DNA of 64,000 nt from Eubacterium callanderi (GTDB taxonomy: Bacteria > Bacillota > Clostridia > Eubacteriales > Eubacteriaceae): the NCBI RefSeq assembly GCF_900142645.1, contig NZ_FRBP01000013.1, forward strand, positions 84,144 through 148,143. The letters run 5' to 3'. Position 1 is the stretch's first letter. Each line of letters starts with the position of its first letter. Both the position numbers and the translations under genes were made by a program. A model generated the notes under the pieces. It did not search any database, was not told where the DNA came from, and saw nothing but the letters and a program-made list of their open reading frames with translations. Shown here piece after piece: positions 61,725 through 64,000 of this stretch.

Positions 61725-63038
61725 ATGGATTTATATCAAGCACTTAAAAACAGACAAGAAAAACTATCCCTCGTGGGACTCGGCTACGTGGGCATGCCCA
61801 TTGCGGTCGCCTTCTCAAAGAAAGTCGACGTCATCGGCTTTGACGTCAACGCTGAAAAAGTCCAGCTTTATCAAAAAGGCATTGACCCCACCAAAGAGGT
61901 AGGGGATGAAGCCATTAAAAGCTGTACCGTGGATTTTACAAACGACGAGACAAAACTTCGAGAAGCCAGGTTTCACATTGTGGCCGTTCCAACCCCGGTG
62001 AGCGAGGATAAAACACCAGATCTGACCCCCGTGGAAGGCGCCAGCCACACCCTGGGGAGAAACCTGACCAAAGGTTCCATCGTGGTCTATGAAAGCACTG
62101 TTTATCCCGGCGTTACCGAAGAAGTCTGCATCCCCATCTTAGAAAAAGCATCCGGCTTAAAATGCGGTAAAGATTTCAAAGTCGGCTATTCCCCAGAGCG
62201 CATTAACCCCGGCGACAAAGTCCACCGCCTCGAGACCATTGTCAAGATTGTCTCTGGCATGGACGCAGAAACCCTAGACACCATTGCCAAAGTTTACGAG
62301 CTCGTCGTCGACGCCGGCGTCCACCGGGCCGAGAGCATCAAAGTCGCCGAAGCCGCCAAAGTCATTGAAAACAGCCAGCGGGACATCAACATCGCCTTTA
62401 TGAACGAGCTGTCCATTATCTTCAACAAGATGGGCATCGACACCCAGGCTGTTCTAAAAGCTGCCGGCACCAAGTGGAACTTCCTGAACTTTTTCCCAGG
62501 CCTCGTCGGCGGTCACTGCATCGGGGTGGATCCCTACTACCTGACCTACAAAGCCGAACAGTTAGGCTACCACTCCCAGATCATTCTGTCCGGACGGCGC
62601 ATCAACGACGACATGGGCAAATATGTGGCCGAAAACATCGTCAAGCAGCTGTTGAGAAAAGACATCTCCGTCAAAAACGCCAGAGTCGCCATTTTGGGCT
62701 TTACCTTCAAAGAAGACTGCCCCGATACCCGAAACACAAAAGTCATCGACATCGTCAAAGAGCTCAGAGACTACGGCATTGAGCCCATCCTCTGCGACCC
62801 CGAAGCCGACGCCGAAGAAGCCAAAAGAGAATACGGCGTCACATTTACGGATTATAAAGACCTGAAAGATATCGACTTAATCGTCATCGCCGTTGCCCAC
62901 CAAAGCTTTAAAGACAAAACCCTCAAGGACTTCGACAAACTCTATCAAAATCCAGAAGCCAAAATCCTCATGGACCTGAAAGGCATCCTGGATAAACAAA
63001 CCTGTGAAAAGCAAAACTATACCTACTGGAGGTTATAA
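61725..63038 (+). CDS. UDP-N-acetyl-sugar / nucleotide-sugar dehydrogenase
   Basis: A 437-residue enzyme of the WbpA/WbpO/TviB group. It has NAD motif VGLGYVGMPIAVAF, VYESTVYPGVTEEVC, the GYSPERINPGDK block, and catalytic C265 in GGHCIGVDPYYLT. It oxidises C6 of a UDP-hexose or UDP-HexNAc to the uronic acid. The neighbouring epimerase suggests UDP-GlcNAc or UDP-GalNAc as substrate, giving an acidic polysaccharide. Confidence 0.92.
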   Translation: MDLYQALKNRQEKLSLVGLGYVGMPIAVAFSKKVDVIGFDVNAEKVQLYQKGIDPTKEVGDEAIKSCTVDFTNDETKLREARFHIVAVPTPVSEDKTPDLTPVEGASHTLGRNLTKGSIVVYESTVYPGVTEEVCIPILEKASGLKCGKDFKVGYSPERINPGDKVHRLETIVKIVSGMDAETLDTIAKVYELVVDAGVHRAESIKVAEAAKVIENSQRDINIAFMNELSIIFNKMGIDTQAVLKAAGTKWNFLNFFPGLVGGHCIGVDPYYLTYKAEQLGYHSQIILSGRRINDDMGKYVAENIVKQLLRKDISVKNARVAILGFTFKEDCPDTRNTKVIDIVKELRDYGIEPILCDPEADAEEAKREYGVTFTDYKDLKDIDLIVIAVAHQSFKDKTLKDFDKLYQNPEAKILMDLKGILDKQTCEKQNYTYWRL

Positions 63039-63041
63039 AAA

Positions 63042-64000
63042 ATGGGATATGAAAACATCACCTTCCCCCAAGAGACCAAATTTCTGATCACCGGCGGCGC
63101 AGGCTTTATCGGCTCCAACCTCTGCGAAGCCCTGCTAAAACGCGGACACTTTGTCCGATGCCTGGACGACCTCTCCACCGGAAAAGCAGAAAACATCCAG
63201 CCCTTTTTAGAAAACTCAAACTTCGAATTCATCAAAGGCGACATTCGAGACCTCGACACCTGCATGAACGCCTGCAAGAACATCGACTACGTCTCCCACC
63301 AGGCCGCCTGGGGAAGCGTGCCCCGAAGCATCGAGATGCCCCTGGTCTACGAAGAAATCAATATCAAAGGCACCCTCAACATGCTCGAAGCCGCCAGACA
63401 GAACAACGTGAAAAAGTTCGTCTACGCCTCCTCCTCATCCGTGTACGGCGATGAGCCCACCCTGCCCAAGAAAGAAGGCAGAGAAGGCAATCTGCTCTCT
63501 CCTTACGCCCTGACCAAAAGAACCAATGAAGAATACGCCAGGCTCTACACCGAGCTTTATGGCCTGGAAACCATCGGTTTTCGCTACTTCAACGTCTTTG
63601 GCAGAAGACAGGACCCCGATGGCGCTTACGCTGCCGTCATCCCAAAGTTTGTGAGTTCACTGCTTTATAACATCGCACCAAAGATCAATGGAGACGGCAC
63701 CCAGTCCAGGGACTTCACTTATATTGAAAATGTCATTGAAGCCAATTTGAAAGGCATGCAGGCTCCCAGGGAAGCCGCCGGAGAAGCCTTCAACATCGCC
63801 TACGGCGGGCAGGTTAACCTCAATGAGCTATACCAGAAGCTCAGCGAATTGCTGGGTAAAAAGATCGAGCCGGTCTATGGCCCGGAACGGGCAGGGGATA
63901 TCAAACACTCCAATGCAGATATTGACAAGGCGAGAAAATTTCTAAAATATGCGCCGGAGTATAGCTTTGAGCGGGGGATTGAGTTGACGATTGCGTGGTA
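63042..64000 (+). CDS. UDP-N-acetylglucosamine 4-epimerase-like SDR protein, 3' end cut by window
   Basis: The frame starts at ATG 63042, 9 bases after GGAGG, and is open to the window end (319 full codons). It shows ITGGAGFIGSNLCEALL, SVPRSIEMPLVYEEINIKG, ASSSSVYGDEP, the catalytic YALTK and RYFNVFGRRQDP. This pattern is that of the WbpP/TviC epimerases, which act with the dehydrogenase encoded just upstream. Confidence 0.9.
   Translation, partial: MGYENITFPQETKFLITGGAGFIGSNLCEALLKRGHFVRCLDDLSTGKAENIQPFLENSNFEFIKGDIRDLDTCMNACKNIDYVSHQAAWGSVPRSIEMPLVYEEINIKGTLNMLEAARQNNVKKFVYASSSSVYGDEPTLPKKEGREGNLLSPYALTKRTNEEYARLYTELYGLETIGFRYFNVFGRRQDPDGAYAAVIPKFVSSLLYNIAPKINGDGTQSRDFTYIENVIEANLKGMQAPREAAGEAFNIAYGGQVNLNELYQKLSELLGKKIEPVYGPERAGDIKHSNADIDKARKFLKYAPEYSFERGIELTIAW

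Overview
The window looks like chromosome from an anaerobic, low-to-mid GC Firmicute. The content fits the acetogenic Eubacterium limosum/callanderi group: a sorbitol-type PTS, an A/V-type ATPase operon, a selenium-dependent molybdenum hydroxylase and purine-breakdown cluster, and clostridial ribosome binding sites and terminators. The species is an inference; no rRNA or other taxonomic marker is present.

Layout. Bases 1-6650 carry sugar-alcohol metabolism. First come a class II aldolase (cut by the window edge), a triosephosphate-isomerase-like protein and a YjbQ-family protein. After a terminator, a consensus promoter drives gutM, the three glucitol-type PTS genes, a COG4091-like dehydrogenase and HPr. 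Bases 6800-17720 hold unlinked genes: a GNAT acetyltransferase, an iron-sulfur flavoprotein, a response regulator carrying both HD-GYP and GGDEF domains, a regulator with two GntR-like winged helices, glutaminase, a copper operon (copA fused to a copZ-like domain, then csoR) and a ricin-type lectin with a histone-H1-like tail.

Bases 17957-44902 are the centrepiece, a continuous block of about 27 kb. It has a FAD-less xanthine dehydrogenase (+), then hydA-ygfK-ssnA (-). Next is a plus-strand operon of a YheO-like regulator, ygeX, ygeY, ygeW, arcC, ridA and a purine permease. A second YheO-like regulator then leads yqeC, mocA, yqeB, a cysteine desulfurase, selD, yedF, a DUF3343 gene, a MoeA-like gene, xdhC and modBCA. 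Together these can import a purine, hydroxylate it with a selenium- and molybdenum-containing enzyme, open the rings, and recover energy through carbamoyl phosphate and carbamate kinase. They also make the labile selenium cofactor and import molybdate.

Bases 45454-54116 are a nine-gene A/V-type ATPase operon. It is followed by a secreted or anchored DUF348-G5-G5-3D cell-wall protein. Bases 55885-57930 are a mobile-element-like zone. A 396-bp segment bounded by inverted hairpins precedes a TnpB-like protein in which all three RuvC catalytic positions appear substituted and into which palindromic repeats have inserted in frame. Several short palindromic repeats follow. From 58049 to the end lies an exopolysaccharide locus: galE, a small zinc-ribbon protein, an initiating sugar transferase, a mosaic glycosyltransferase, a UDP-sugar dehydrogenase and a UDP-sugar epimerase cut by the window end.

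All function calls come from reading motifs and gene order; no database search was run.
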